Shown here piece after piece: positions 38,128 to 47,053 of a stretch of 50,542 nt of DNA; within the stretch, counting starts at the first letter, position 1; each line of letters begins with the position of its first letter. This DNA comes from Ardenticatenia bacterium (GTDB lineage: Bacteria > Chloroflexota > Anaerolineae > Ardenticatenales > Ardenticatenaceae). The stretch is taken from assembly GCA_030949995.1 (NCBI GenBank), contig JAUZRY010000094.1, forward strand, positions 1 to 50,542. Direction: 5' to 3'. The position numbers and the translations under genes are program-made. The notes under the pieces are model-generated. The model was not told where the DNA came from. It ran no database searches and was given only the letters and a program-made list of their open reading frames with translations.

Positions 38128-39065
38128 GTGCCCGCTTGGAAGAGCATCTACGCCACATCCGTGAGCACGTGGTGCCCGCACGCCGGGCCACCCGGGAGCG
38201 GCCTCCGCCGGAGTACGTGGCCGACGTGGAAGGACGCCTTCAGCCACCGCTGCTCCTGCGGGGGCTGGAGCAGTGGAACGCTGGCCGTTTCTACGCCCAA
38301 CATGAGACCCTGGAGTGGTTCTGGCGAGCCTTGGATGAGCCGGTGCGCGATGTGATTAAAGGGATTATCATGGCCGGAGTGGGCGCTTATCACGCGCTGC
38401 GCCACAATCGACGTGGTGCCCTCGCCAAGTGGACGGGCGCGCTGGGATACTTGGAGCCGTTCGCCGGCGCCCGTCCCTACGGGCTCGACGTGGATGTCCT
38501 CCGGGCCGATCTCGAGGGCCTCTACCGCCACCTGGGTGGTGAGCCGCAGCCCGATTGGGCGCAGTTCGGCGCCCACGTGCGTGCCCTGCGGCTTGCCTTC
38601 GAGCGACGGCCAGCAGCCCCCCGTGTCACCGACCTGCTTCGCTCAGTGGACCGTGCGTGGGAGGAGGGCCCCCACGCCCTGTGGCCGGCCCTTGAAAGCC
38701 TACCGCCCCTGCCACCCGCTCATCCGCTTTGGGCCCACGTGGTCGCCTTGGGCGCCCACAAGGCCGACGTGGCCTACCGCCTCTTAGGACGCCCCGCCCT
38801 CAATGTGCCGGCTCCGGAGACGTGGGCGCATCTCCTGCGCGGGCTGGAAGTCGCCCACGAGCACTTTCGGGAGGGCGTTGGCTTTCTGGAGGAGACAGCT
38901 CTCGACAAGGCTGTTCACGACGCCGGCCACACCGTAACCCTGTGGGAGGCTGTTCAGACCTGTGTGGAGGCCGATGTGGCGTCGGCCGGGATGCTTCGGG
39001 CAACCGCGTTGAGCCGCGACGCCGAAGACACCGCGCCTTCTCCGGTGTCACCCCAGGGGAGGTGA
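38124..39065 (+). CDS. DUF309 protein with an extra C-terminal helical domain
   Basis: The 313-residue product contains a DUF309 domain at about residues 46-115, with the marks QWNAGRFYAQHETLEWFWR and a conserved helix KGIIMAGVGAYHALRHN. After about residue 160 there is a second helical part (HAGHTVTLWEA-like, 'H..A...H....V.FL') that loosely resembles DinB-type four-helix bundles; that is a weak guess. The ATG overlaps the acylase stop by 4 bp. No biochemical role is known for DUF309. Its conserved His/Glu (HETLE) suggests metal or substrate binding. Confidence 0.7.
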   Translation: MSARLEEHLRHIREHVVPARRATRERPPPEYVADVEGRLQPPLLLRGLEQWNAGRFYAQHETLEWFWRALDEPVRDVIKGIIMAGVGAYHALRHNRRGALAKWTGALGYLEPFAGARPYGLDVDVLRADLEGLYRHLGGEPQPDWAQFGAHVRALRLAFERRPAAPRVTDLLRSVDRAWEEGPHALWPALESLPPLPPAHPLWAHVVALGAHKADVAYRLLGRPALNVPAPETWAHLLRGLEVAHEHFREGVGFLEETALDKAVHDAGHTVTLWEAVQTCVEADVASAGMLRATALSRDAEDTAPSPVSPQGR

Positions 39066-39071
39066 GCTCAT

Positions 39072-39887
39072 ATGCCGGACATCACGCACAACGGATGGCG
39101 TCTTTTCTACCATCAGTGGGGAGATGAAGGGCCCGGGGTGCTCCTCATCCACGGGCTCGGCTCGTGCGGCGAGGATTGGCCTTTCCAAGCGGATCGGTGG
39201 CAGCGTCACTACCGGGTCATTGCCCCGGATCTCAGGGGGCACGGGCGCTCGGCTCCGCTTCGGGGTCCGGTCACCGTGGCCGAGCTGGCCGATGATGTGG
39301 TGGCTGTGGTGCAAGCCGCCGAAGTGGCACCGGCCCACGTGATCGGCCTTTCCTTGGGGGGGATGGTGGCCCAGGAACTCGCACTCCGCCATCCCGGGGT
39401 GGTCCGCAGCCTTGTGCTGGTGAACACCTTCTGTCGGCTGCGGGCGCGCACGTGGGCCGACCGCCGGCGGGTGTGGGCGCGCACTCTGGGCCTGCGCGTG
39501 TTCCCCATGAGCGTGGTAGCCCGTTCCACGGCCCGCCGCCTCTTCCCCAAGCCAGAGCAAGCTGAGCTGCGACGCCTTGCTGTCGAGCGCCTTCAGCGCA
39601 ACGACCGCCGCTCCATTTGGTGGGCGTGGCAGGCCATTCGCGGCCACGACACGTGTGAACGTCTGGCCCGCATTTCGGCGCTCACGCTCGTGGTCCACGG
39701 TGAGGAGGACACAACAGTGCCCTACGTGGAATGCCAGCGTCTGGCGGCACACATTCCGGGGGCACGGCTCAAGACCATCGCCAACTCGGGCCACGCCACG
39801 CCCTTGGACGCTCCCAACCGGTTCAACTTAGCAGTGGAGGAGTTCTGGGAGCAGGTGGAGGGGAACGCACATACCGATCTCGCTTGA
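39072..39887 (+). CDS. Alpha/beta-hydrolase fold protein
   Basis: The 271-residue product has the oxyanion-loop motif LLIHGLGSCGEDW, the nucleophile elbow GLSLGGM (Ser94), an acid in HGEEDTTVP and the catalytic His in NSGHATPLDAP. No signal peptide, so cytoplasmic. The ribosome site GGAGGTGA overlaps the stop of the DUF309 gene and lies 6-8 bases before the ATG at 39072. It resembles 3-oxoadipate enol-lactonase and esterase relatives, but the substrate cannot be read from sequence. It is the last gene of the acylase operon. Confidence 0.88.
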   Translation: MPDITHNGWRLFYHQWGDEGPGVLLIHGLGSCGEDWPFQADRWQRHYRVIAPDLRGHGRSAPLRGPVTVAELADDVVAVVQAAEVAPAHVIGLSLGGMVAQELALRHPGVVRSLVLVNTFCRLRARTWADRRRVWARTLGLRVFPMSVVARSTARRLFPKPEQAELRRLAVERLQRNDRRSIWWAWQAIRGHDTCERLARISALTLVVHGEEDTTVPYVECQRLAAHIPGARLKTIANSGHATPLDAPNRFNLAVEEFWEQVEGNAHTDLA

Positions 39888-39919
39888 TTGAGCCATCCCT
39901 GTGCCCCTGATGGAGGCCG

Positions 39920-39942
39920 GGGAACCGCGGAACGCGGTTCCC
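39920..39942 (+). terminator. Terminator hairpin after the hydrolase gene
   Basis: A perfect 10-bp GC-rich stem, GGGAACCGCG with CGCGGTTCCC, around a GAA loop, 33 bp after the hydrolase stop in a convergent gap. No T-run, but the stem is strong in both directions. Confidence 0.7.
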
Positions 39943-39957
39943 TCACCGCTCCACCCA

Positions 39958-39974
39958 CGCCAAAGTGTTTGGCG
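39958..39974 (-). terminator. Hairpin at the end of the rpmH-jag operon
   Basis: CGCCAAA pairs with TTTGGCG around a 3-base loop, starting 1 bp beyond the jag stop on the minus strand. It probably ends the ribosome/membrane-insertion operon together with the stronger stem at 39920-39942. Confidence 0.5.
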
Positions 39975-39975
39975 T

Positions 39976-40788
39976 TCAGGCCGGGAAGATGCCCACGCGC
40001 CTGCGGGGTTCCTCTCCTGTGCTGCGGGTGATGACGCCGGGCTCATTGCGCAGGGCCAAGTGGACGATGCGCCGCTCGTAGGCCTGCATGGGCCGCAAGT
40101 ACACGGGCCGGCCGGTACGGCGCACCTGTTCGGCCTTCTCAAGGGCCAGAGCGCGCAACGTCTCGGCGCGGCGGCGCTTGTAGCCTTCCACATCCACCAC
40201 GAGGTTCACGCGTTGGCCCAGACGACGCCCCACCATGAGGCGCATGAGAAATTGAATTTCGCGCAAGGTGGACCCGCGACGTCCGATGAGGAGCCCCAGA
40301 TCATCCCCCACGATGTCGAGCACCAGCGTGGCCTCCTCGTTGGGGGTTTCCGGCTCTGCCCAGTACGCCTGCACGTCGGCGATGACGTGCATCCGGGTGA
40401 GCAGTTCCACGAGCAACTCACGGCTCAGTTCCAGGATTGCCTGGCGGCTTGGAGGAGCAGATGGCTCCCCCTCGGGCTCTGCCCTCGGCGACTCAGGTGC
40501 TTGGGACACGTGGTGCGATGGGGGGGAGACAACATCCACCACCTGCTCCTCGGCGGGAACCGGCACCAACTCGGTGACTCGTACGATGGCATCCCGGGCC
40601 CCAAAGCCAAGGATGCCGGAGCTGGGTTCCCGTAGCACTTCGATTTCCACCTCGTCGCGCCCGCGGTTCAGGCGCGCCAACGCCTTGTCGACGGCTTCCT
40701 CAACGGTACGGCCGCTCGCTTCAACGCTTTTTCCTCTTACGACGCCGTGATTTCCCATGAGTTTTCCGCCTCTCACTTTCACTGCCAC
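39976..40788 (-). CDS. jag: Jag/KhpB RNA-binding protein
   Basis: The 270-residue product has an N-terminal Jag_N domain (SVEASGRTVEEAVDKALARL, residues ~21-70) and a Pro/Ser/Glu-rich linker. A KH domain with the GLLIGRRGSTLREIQ GxxG loop comes next, then a C-terminal R3H domain (RRTGRPVYLRPMQAYERRIVH). Known role: KhpB/Jag binds RNA, usually with KhpA, and affects cell elongation. The GTG at 40788 has GGGAGG 5 bases upstream and makes a 68-bp overlap with yidC; an ATG at 40758 is the alternative. The gene order yidC-jag is conserved in many bacteria. Confidence 0.92.
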   Translation of the reverse strand: MAVKVRGGKLMGNHGVVRGKSVEASGRTVEEAVDKALARLNRGRDEVEIEVLREPSSGILGFGARDAIVRVTELVPVPAEEQVVDVVSPPSHHVSQAPESPRAEPEGEPSAPPSRQAILELSRELLVELLTRMHVIADVQAYWAEPETPNEEATLVLDIVGDDLGLLIGRRGSTLREIQFLMRLMVGRRLGQRVNLVVDVEGYKRRRAETLRALALEKAEQVRRTGRPVYLRPMQAYERRIVHLALRNEPGVITRSTGEEPRRRVGIFPA

Positions 40789-41572
40789 GTCGGCCTCCCT
40801 GGTTTCCTCCTGTGGCCGGCGGTGACCCCGCCGCCGGCGAGGAGGCTGCTGCGGCGGCCTGTGGCAGCGGTTTTTCGTGCTCGCGCATGAGCACGTACTG
40901 TTGTACGATCTGGAAGACGTTTGAGGTCACCCAGTAGAGGGCTAAGCCAGAAGGGACTTGGAGGGCGAAGAACCCAAACATGATCGGCATGATGGTGTTC
41001 ATCTGGCTCATGATGGCCGCTGAAGGGTCGTCCTGGCCGCTGTTCGACATTGTGGGCGCAATCATGCGTTGGACAACCATCTGGGTGACCACAGTGAGCA
41101 CCGGGAGGATGAGGTAGCCTACGGTCTCCACTCCCCAGTTGGCCGTGTTGGTGAGCCACTCCAGCCCACGCGGTTCGGCCAAGCTGGGAATCCAGAGCCA
41201 TCCCTCCTGGAGGATGCCCTGGTCGGCCATTTGGAAGAGGGCCCGGTAGAGGCCGATCCAGATGGGCATCTGGATGAGGATGGGCAGACAGCCGGAAGCC
41301 GGGTTGACGCCCGCCTCCCTGTAGAGACGCATCATCTCCTGTGTTTGGCGTTCCTTGTCGTCCTTGTACTTGCGCTGCAGCTCCTTGATCTTGGGCTGCA
41401 GCTCCTGCATGGCCTTGGAGGACCTGATTTGTTTCAGGGTGAGCGGCACGGTCACCAAGCGCACCACGAGGGTGAAGACGACGATGGCCAAGCCATAACT
41501 GCCCACAAGGCCGTGCAGGAAGACCAAGGCGTCTATCAACAACTGCACAAAAGCGTTCCAGAGTGCTCCCAA
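40721..41572 (-). CDS. yidC: Membrane protein insertase YidC
   Basis: The 283-residue product is of the short Gram-positive-like type, without the large extracytoplasmic domain. It has about five membrane helices and the conserved LVVRLVTVPLTLKQIRSSKAMQELQPK with the hydrophilic-groove Arg. GCLPILIQMPIWIGLYRAL follows, then LALYWVTSNVFQIVQQY. The C-terminal tail is very basic (ESERRKTHGKSRRRKRKKR), as expected for ribosome contact, and is encoded within the overlap with jag. It inserts proteins into the membrane alone or with Sec. It follows yidD by 14 bp. Confidence 0.95.
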   Translation of the reverse strand: MGALWNAFVQLLIDALVFLHGLVGSYGLAIVVFTLVVRLVTVPLTLKQIRSSKAMQELQPKIKELQRKYKDDKERQTQEMMRLYREAGVNPASGCLPILIQMPIWIGLYRALFQMADQGILQEGWLWIPSLAEPRGLEWLTNTANWGVETVGYLILPVLTVVTQMVVQRMIAPTMSNSGQDDPSAAIMSQMNTIMPIMFGFFALQVPSGLALYWVTSNVFQIVQQYVLMREHEKPLPQAAAAASSPAAGSPPATGGNQGGRRGSESERRKTHGKSRRRKRKKR

Positions 41573-41586
41573 AATCGGCCTCCTCG

Positions 41587-41823
41587 TTACGGGCGGTCCC
41601 GCTCGGGCACGGGGTCATAGCCGCCCGGGTGGAACGGGTGGCAACGTCCAATGCGGCGCAGGGCCAGCCACCCTCCCCTGATTACGCCAAAGCGCTCGAT
41701 GGCCTCGAGCGCGTACTGAGAGCAGGTGGGCTCAAAGCGACATGTGGCCCCTTTGAGGGGCGAAATGAAACGTTGATAGAACCGGATGGACGCGATGAGC
41801 ACCTGCTTCATGAATGCAGTCAC
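41587..41823 (-). CDS. yidD: Membrane protein insertion efficiency factor YidD
   Basis: The 78-residue product has the family signature [20 protein letters not shown] (two conserved Cys with [13 protein letters not shown]), then [20 protein letters not shown]. The GTG at 41823 overlaps the rnpA stop by 4 bp (GTGA), which argues for this start over the ATG at 41811. It assists YidC-dependent insertion and is found between rnpA and yidC in most bacteria. Confidence 0.93.
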   Translation of the reverse strand: MTAFMKQVLIASIRFYQRFISPLKGATCRFEPTCSQYALEAIERFGVIRGGWLALRRIGRCHPFHPGGYDPVPERDRP

Positions 41824-42203
41824 GAATCCGTTTGCGCGGCCTTGGCCGCAAGGTCGCTGCTGTTGACAAGCACGTGAGCGCGTGCCAACACCTCCTCAAG
41901 GGCCTCGTCAAGGGCATGGTAATCTACCCTTGTGGCTTCGCCGCGGGGAATGATGACCACGTCGTACCCGGGCCGAACACGTCCTGCGGCCAGTTTCAGG
42001 CGGGCTGCCTCTCGAAGGCGTCGCTTGAGCTTGTTGCGCACGACAGCTTTGCCCCGTTTTTTGCCCACTACGAAGCCGAAGCGAGTGTGTGTCCGGCCGT
42101 TAGGGGCCACAAAGACCACCAGCAGGCGATTGCGGTATTTTTTTCCCTTCCGCCGAACCACCTGGAAGTCGGCACTTGATCGCAGCCGAAATGTTCTGCG
42201 CAC
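41820..42203 (-). CDS. rnpA: Ribonuclease P protein component
   Basis: The 127-residue basic protein has [15 protein letters not shown] near the N-terminus and the family RNR motif ([15 protein letters not shown]), followed by YDVVIIPR. It binds RNase P RNA and helps 5' processing of tRNA precursors. It sits 56 bp after rpmH, the usual order. The RNA subunit gene was not seen in this window. Confidence 0.95.
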   Translation of the reverse strand: MRRTFRLRSSADFQVVRRKGKKYRNRLLVVFVAPNGRTHTRFGFVVGKKRGKAVVRNKLKRRLREAARLKLAAGRVRPGYDVVIIPRGEATRVDYHALDEALEEVLARAHVLVNSSDLAAKAAQTDS

Positions 42204-42259
42204 CGGTCATCACAGGATCCACGCTTCCCCGGAAGCACTGCGCATGGAGATCACGGACG

Positions 42260-42418
42260 CTATTGCCAGCGGCGGGGGATCGTCACAGTCAGGCGGTGGC
42301 GGCCTTTGCGCCGGCGATTCTTCAGCACACGGCGGCCTCCTGGGGTGCGCATACGCGCTCGGAAGCCATGAACACGCATTCGCCGCCGGCGCTTGCGGAT
42401 GAGCGTGCGTTTTGGCAT
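42260..42418 (-). CDS. rpmH: Ribosomal protein bL34
   Basis: The 52-residue, highly basic protein begins [20 protein letters not shown] and contains the family core [19 protein letters not shown]. It carries a few more C-terminal residues than the usual 44-47. The ATG at 42418 is preceded by GAGGAGG. It is the first gene of the rpmH-rnpA-yidD-yidC-jag operon, with a promoter at 42538-42565. dnaA, often found beside it, is not here. Confidence 0.95.
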   Translation of the reverse strand: MPKRTLIRKRRRRMRVHGFRARMRTPGGRRVLKNRRRKGRHRLTVTIPRRWQ

Positions 42419-42475
42419 AGGTTTCCTCCTCGTCCACGTGATCGGCGAGCTGCTAGCTGCTGTATCAAGAGGAAA

Positions 42476-42491
42476 ACCCCGTTGCCGGGGT
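42476..42491 (-). terminator. Hairpin with T-run after the GT87 gene
   Basis: On the minus strand ACCCCG pairs with CGGGGT around a 4-base loop, followed by TTTTCC. It lies about 75 bp beyond the GT87 stop but downstream of the rpmH promoter. It could act as an attenuator in the rpmH leader as well as a terminator. Confidence 0.5.
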
Positions 42492-42537
42492 CCCCAGGGA
42501 GCCAACATGTTCCGCCATCAAGGGCACAGTCTGAACT

Positions 42538-42565
42538 ATTATATCCCTTTCCCTACCTTCGCCAA
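42538..42565 (-). promoter_or_regulatory. Promoter of the rpmH operon
   Basis: Minus strand -35 TTGGCG (42565-42560) and -10 TATAAT (42543-42538), spacer 16 bp. The -35 lies within 8 bases of the preceding gene's stop. The leader to rpmH would be about 110 bases. Confidence 0.7.
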
Positions 42566-42566
42566 A

Positions 42567-43748
42567 TTACGTGTCAGCAGTTTCAGCCCCGGGGATTGAG
42601 TGCCGGCCGGCACCCCAGAGCAACCAAGTGCCCCATCCGACCAACATGACCAGCACGGCCACACTCACTTCGAGTGGTTCACCTTCCCGGATAAACCAGG
42701 CGAAGATCAACCAGGGGACCACGAGAAACAGGGCCCACACGGCCCGGAACACACGGCCGGCCTGTTCTTCCTGCCACCACGTGAGCAGGGGCAGGAGAAC
42801 CAACACAGTGTCTGCTACGGCAAAGGTCGGGTGAACCGCCAAAGTGAGCACCCCGGCCCACACCAGAAGAGCCGTGCGGGAACATGTGCCCCGCCACCAT
42901 CTGACCGCTGTGAGCAGGAAGAAGACGACTCCCCCGCCCAACAGAATCCAAGCGACAGCCGAGGACCACACATTGCCAATCAATCCAACAAATACCGGTT
43001 GGAAGGTCGGATTGTGATACCCGCTGTAGGTGGCAACTTGCTGCAGCCACATCTGCGGCCAGCCCGGCACCCACCACCATCCAAGAGCGGCGAAGCCCAG
43101 GAGCCCGGCACCAAAGCCGCCCCAGGCCCACACGGCCATGCGCCTTCGCAGGGCATCGGCCAACATGACGATGATGAAGAGCCACGTAAGCTGGGGTTTA
43201 ATGGTCACCCACGCCATCACGGCTCCGCCCAAGGCCATGGTTGTTTTCCGTTGACTGTTCAGCAGCACCCAGGCCACCAGGAGCACTAACATTACACTCA
43301 ACGAGAGTTGCCCCAAAATCAAGTTGCGCGCCACCGGATACAGAAAGGGCAGGGTAGCCACCACCATTTGAGGAGGGTCCTTTCCCAGAACGAATATAAG
43401 ACCCAGCAACCACCACAAGTGAAGGGCGAACCAGATGGAGCGCGCCCACATAAAGGGCATAAAGGCCACAGGCCATAGGAGAATTAAGCTATATGGAGGG
43501 TAGACAAAGGCCAACTGATCTTCGCCGGGTCGGCTGAGCCGACCCAAGATGCCCAATTGGCCGCGCCGGGCCACCTCCGGGCTGTATGGACTTATCCCCT
43601 CCACAAACGTGGCCCGAGCAGCAGTCCAAAAGGTGAAGAAATCAACTCCAAAAGGAACTCGGCGAAAGACGAGCAGGTAAAGCAACACAGCCGTTACGGC
43701 AACAACCGCCACAAGACCAACACTCCAGCCCAGGAGGCGTACTCGCAT
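42567..43748 (-). CDS. GT87-type (DUF2029) polytopic glycosyltransferase
   Basis: The 393-residue product has about ten membrane segments. The DUF2029 marks are FGVDFFTFWTAARATFVEG (acidic residue in the first outer loop), ISPYSPEVAR, and FVYPPYSLILLWPVAFMP. KPQLTWLF follows mid-protein. Known family members are mannosyl- or arabinofuranosyltransferases using polyprenyl-phosphate sugars; specificity here is unknown. It follows the GT39-type gene on the same strand after 111 bp. GAAGGGTGAAG precedes its ATG. Confidence 0.82.
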   Translation of the reverse strand: MRVRLLGWSVGLVAVVAVTAVLLYLLVFRRVPFGVDFFTFWTAARATFVEGISPYSPEVARRGQLGILGRLSRPGEDQLAFVYPPYSLILLWPVAFMPFMWARSIWFALHLWWLLGLIFVLGKDPPQMVVATLPFLYPVARNLILGQLSLSVMLVLLVAWVLLNSQRKTTMALGGAVMAWVTIKPQLTWLFIIVMLADALRRRMAVWAWGGFGAGLLGFAALGWWWVPGWPQMWLQQVATYSGYHNPTFQPVFVGLIGNVWSSAVAWILLGGGVVFFLLTAVRWWRGTCSRTALLVWAGVLTLAVHPTFAVADTVLVLLPLLTWWQEEQAGRVFRAVWALFLVVPWLIFAWFIREGEPLEVSVAVLVMLVGWGTWLLWGAGRHSIPGAETADT

Positions 43749-43809
43749 CGCACTTCACCCTTCCTGCTCGACCACAGCCAACGACCACTTGGGAAGTCAC
43801 TGTCAGCTC

Positions 43810-43840
43810 ACTATAGCTTTTGAGGTCCATCGCACATCAA
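43810..43840 (-). promoter_or_regulatory. Possible promoter for the GT87 gene
   Basis: Minus strand -35 TTGATG (43840-43835) and -10 TATAGT (43815-43810), spacer 19 bp, in the 111-bp gap before the GT87 gene. Weak, because the spacer is long. Confidence 0.3.
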
Positions 43841-43859
43841 CGTCAACGTGGTGGAGCCC

Positions 43860-45164
43860 TTAGGGGGCGAGCCCTGGCAGAACGGCCCACAGGCTCCACC
43901 AGGTGAGGCCGGCCAGCCCGATGACCATAGCACCCAAGCCAATACGGCGGTAGGGTGGTGCTATCCACTCCTGCAAGCCCAACACGAGGAAGAGCGCCAA
44001 GGCCGGCAGGCTGGGGAAGAGGTATCGCCCTTGATGTTGTACGAACGTGAGATTATACCAACCATAAGCCAGCACGTTCAGCCCGATCCAGAGGGCCAAC
44101 AGCGCATATCCTCTGGGCACAGCACTTGGCCACAGGTGCCGTCTCGCCCAGAGCCGAAGTCCCCACCCCATACCGGCCAGGCTGGTCAGTATCCAGAGGG
44201 GGCTGTACGCCCAGGAGGGCAAGGGCGCTGCCATCCAGCCGAACTGGCCCCAAAAGCTGTGGAAGGTGGTAACGATGAGGCGCTTGACCAGGCGCGCCAC
44301 GCCCAGCTCGGCCAGCCACTCGGCCGTGCGGGGCTGGCCGACCACCACGGCCTCGTGGCGTTGGAGCCCCAACACGTCGGTGCCGCCGTAGACCAGGCTA
44401 TTGCGCACAAACCAGGGCAGGCCCAGTGCCAGTGCTATGCACAGGGCCAAGACGACACTGCCCCGTGCCTGCGCCGCAATCACCTCTCGGCGCCACCAGA
44501 CGACGGCCAGGGCCAGAGGAAAGGCCAGATACGCGGTGGTCTTGGTCAACAGGGCGAGGCCCAGGAGCCCTCCCAACATGTACCAATCCAAGGGGCGGGA
44601 TGTTGTTTTCTTCAACAGCCGTACCATGTGCCACACGGTCAATGCCAACACCAGCTCGGCCAAGGCGTCATTGTTGGCCGATGCCAACATGGCCACGTGC
44701 ATGGGCACAGCAGCCACCACTCCGGCCGTGGCCAAGGCCACATCGGGAGGCGTGGGGAAGAGTGTGCGGACCAAAGCGGCCGTGACCGCCACGACCCCCC
44801 CACCCAAAAGCACGGAGAAGAGACGCACGGCCAGCAGAGGATCAGCGCCCACGGCCAACGCCAGCCGGTATGGCACAGCCGCCAGGTAATAGTAGAGGGG
44901 GGGTTGGTGGGCCTCGTAGCACAGCCGGTCTACAGGCAAAGAGGGCGGAAACCGCAAGCGCTTCAAACGCTCCAAGTAGGCTTGATCATAACACCCTGCG
45001 ACCAGCACGGGCGGACGCCCGGTTTCGGCCACATATCGCACGTAGTTGAAGTGAGCCGGCTCGTCCGGCGCTTGCCAGCGGGGCGTGCGCCAAGCGTACA
45101 AGGTCGCTGTGCCCAGAAACCAGAGCAGCATGAGTGACAGGAGCAAACGGTCGGGTGTACGCAT
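43860..45164 (-). CDS. GT39/DUF2142-type polytopic glycosyltransferase
   Basis: The 434-residue product has about ten to eleven membrane segments. The first outer loop carries APDEPAHFNYVRYVAETGRPP, with the Asp-Glu of the superfamily, then AHQPPLYYYLAAVPYRLA and a SANNDALAELVLAL segment. This matches bacterial PMT-like transferases that use polyprenyl-phosphate sugars. It starts 8 bp after the metG stop and is probably co-transcribed with it. Acceptor and sugar unknown; cell-envelope glycan modification is the likely role. Confidence 0.82.
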   Translation of the reverse strand: MRTPDRLLLSLMLLWFLGTATLYAWRTPRWQAPDEPAHFNYVRYVAETGRPPVLVAGCYDQAYLERLKRLRFPPSLPVDRLCYEAHQPPLYYYLAAVPYRLALAVGADPLLAVRLFSVLLGGGVVAVTAALVRTLFPTPPDVALATAGVVAAVPMHVAMLASANNDALAELVLALTVWHMVRLLKKTTSRPLDWYMLGGLLGLALLTKTTAYLAFPLALAVVWWRREVIAAQARGSVVLALCIALALGLPWFVRNSLVYGGTDVLGLQRHEAVVVGQPRTAEWLAELGVARLVKRLIVTTFHSFWGQFGWMAAPLPSWAYSPLWILTSLAGMGWGLRLWARRHLWPSAVPRGYALLALWIGLNVLAYGWYNLTFVQHQGRYLFPSLPALALFLVLGLQEWIAPPYRRIGLGAMVIGLAGLTWWSLWAVLPGLAP

Positions 45165-45172
45165 GGGGCCGC

Positions 45173-46941
45173 TTATGGGGCACGGCTCTTTTCCACCAGA
45201 CGCTGACGTTCTTCCTCTGCCACCCGGTCGTCCAATTTCTGGAAGAGCACCTCCGGTTTGGCCAGGGGGCGGCCCGGCTCCAGGGTGCTGGGTTTCCAGC
45301 GGTCCTCCCCTCCCTCCTCGGCCAGAGGACGATACACCAGCGCCAGGTGAGTTCGCTCGTGCTCGCGATACTCTTCGACGGCCAGGTCGCCGAAGAGGGG
45401 GCGTTCATGGCCCAAGGCGCGGCGCACGCGCTCGCTGCTGAAGGGCAACACAGGTGCTAGCAGCACGTTCAGGGAGTCAATGGCCCGCAGGGCCACGAAA
45501 ATGGTAGTGGCTGCGGCCTCCTTGTCCTCCTTGATCTGGAACCACGGGGCCTTCTCGTCCAAGTACCGGTTAACATCTCGCGCGAGCTGCATGGCCTCCC
45601 GCAGGGCGGCCTTGAACTGTGTGCTCCCGTACAGGGCACCAACGCGCTCGAACCCGGCTTCAATGCGACGCCACAGCTCGTGGTCCCGCCTGTCAAGCGC
45701 GTCGGGGGTAGGCACCCGCCCCCCCCCCAGCGCCGGTAGGCGAAGGAGATCACCCGGTGCACCAAGTTACCCCACGTGGCCACCAGTTCGTTGTTGTTAC
45801 GCTCCACAAACCCCTGCCACGTGAAATCGCTGTCCCGGGTCTCCGGGGCGATCACAGTGAGGTAGTAGCGCAGCGGGTCGGGCGGGTAGCGGTCCAAGTA
45901 CTCGGGCAGCCAGATCGCCCAGTTGCGACTGGTACTGAACTTCTCCCCTTCTAGGTTGAGAAACTCGTTGGCCGGAATGTCATAGGGCAAGTTGAGCGCC
46001 TCGTCGTAGCCCATGAGCTCAGCGGGCCAGATGATGGCGTGGAAGGGGATGTTGTCCTTGCCGATGAAGTAGTACCCGCGGGCTTGGGGATCATACCACC
46101 ACGTCTTCCAAGCGTCAGGCGTACCCCGGTTGTGGGCCCATTCTACACTGGCCGAGAGATAGCCGATGACCGCCTCGAACCAGACGTACATCACTTTGCC
46201 CTCGTAGCTCTCCACGGGCAGGGGGATGCCCCAGTCGAGGTCCCGAGAGACAGGTCGGGGTTTCAGCCCGTCCACCAAGTAGTTGCGCACGAAGTTCTGC
46301 ACGTTGGGCCGCCAGTGCTCCTGACGGGCAATGTACTCGAGCAGCCGGCGCTCGAAGGCAGGCAGATCGAAGAAGAAGTGAACGGACTCCCGCAGGATCG
46401 GGCGCTGCCCACAGAGCTTGCACCTGGGGTCCTGCAAGTCCACGGCGTCAAGCGTGCGGCCACAGTTATCACACTGGTCACCCCGCGCGTTCGGGTAGCC
46501 ACAGTGAGGGCATGTGCCCTCCACATACCTGTCGGGCAGGAACCGGGCATCCTGCTCGCAGTAGAGCTGGGTCATCGTGTTGGTGTAGATGTACCCCTTC
46601 TGGTAGAGCGTGCGGAAGAGCTCCTGGGCCACAGCGTGGTGGTTCTCGGTGTCGGTGTGGGTGAAGAGGTCGAAGCTGATGCCCAAGCGCTGCCAGTTGT
46701 CGAGGAAGCGACGGTGGTAGTACTCGAAGACCTCGCGCGGCGACGTGCCCAGCTCGGCAGCCTTGACGGTAATGGGCGTGCCGTGGGAGTCACTGCCGCT
46801 TACCATTAGCACACGGTGGCCCCTCAGGCGGTGGTAGCGGGCGAAGATGTCCGGCGGCAGGTAGGCACCGGCCACGTGGCCAAGGTGCAGGTCGCCGTTG
46901 GCATAGGGCCAGGCGACGAAAATGCCGATGATCTCGCTCAT
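45173..46941 (-). CDS. metG: Methionyl-tRNA synthetase (one frameshift)
   Basis: It charges tRNA-Met, an essential reaction. Seen: the HIGH-like motif [10 protein letters not shown], a CP domain with zinc-binding CPHCG, CDNCG and CKLCG knuckles, [16 protein letters not shown], the KMSKS equivalent KFSTSRN, and the start of the anticodon domain. The frame breaks at a run of ten C (45719-45728). The next frame continues with [16 protein letters not shown] and an anticodon-binding helical domain to the stop at 45173, about 589 residues. There is no C-terminal tRNA-binding (EMAP-like) domain. Start: ATG at 46941 with GGAGAGGA upstream. Because the gene is essential, the break is very probably a homopolymer reading error. 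Confidence 0.93.
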
Positions 46942-47007
46942 GAGTCCTCTCCCAAACCTGGCTTGGCCGAACGTACACACAGGCATACAGGGGGATTGAC
47001 GTGCCGG

Positions 47008-47013
47008 ATTATA
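47008..47013 (-). promoter_or_regulatory. -10 element of the metG promoter
   Basis: TATAAT on the minus strand, about 67 bp before the metG ATG. No good -35 hexamer is visible at 16-18 bp. Confidence 0.45.
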
Positions 47014-47053
47014 GCGCACTTGTCCGAATTTGGCACACGTGGCAGGACGTCTC

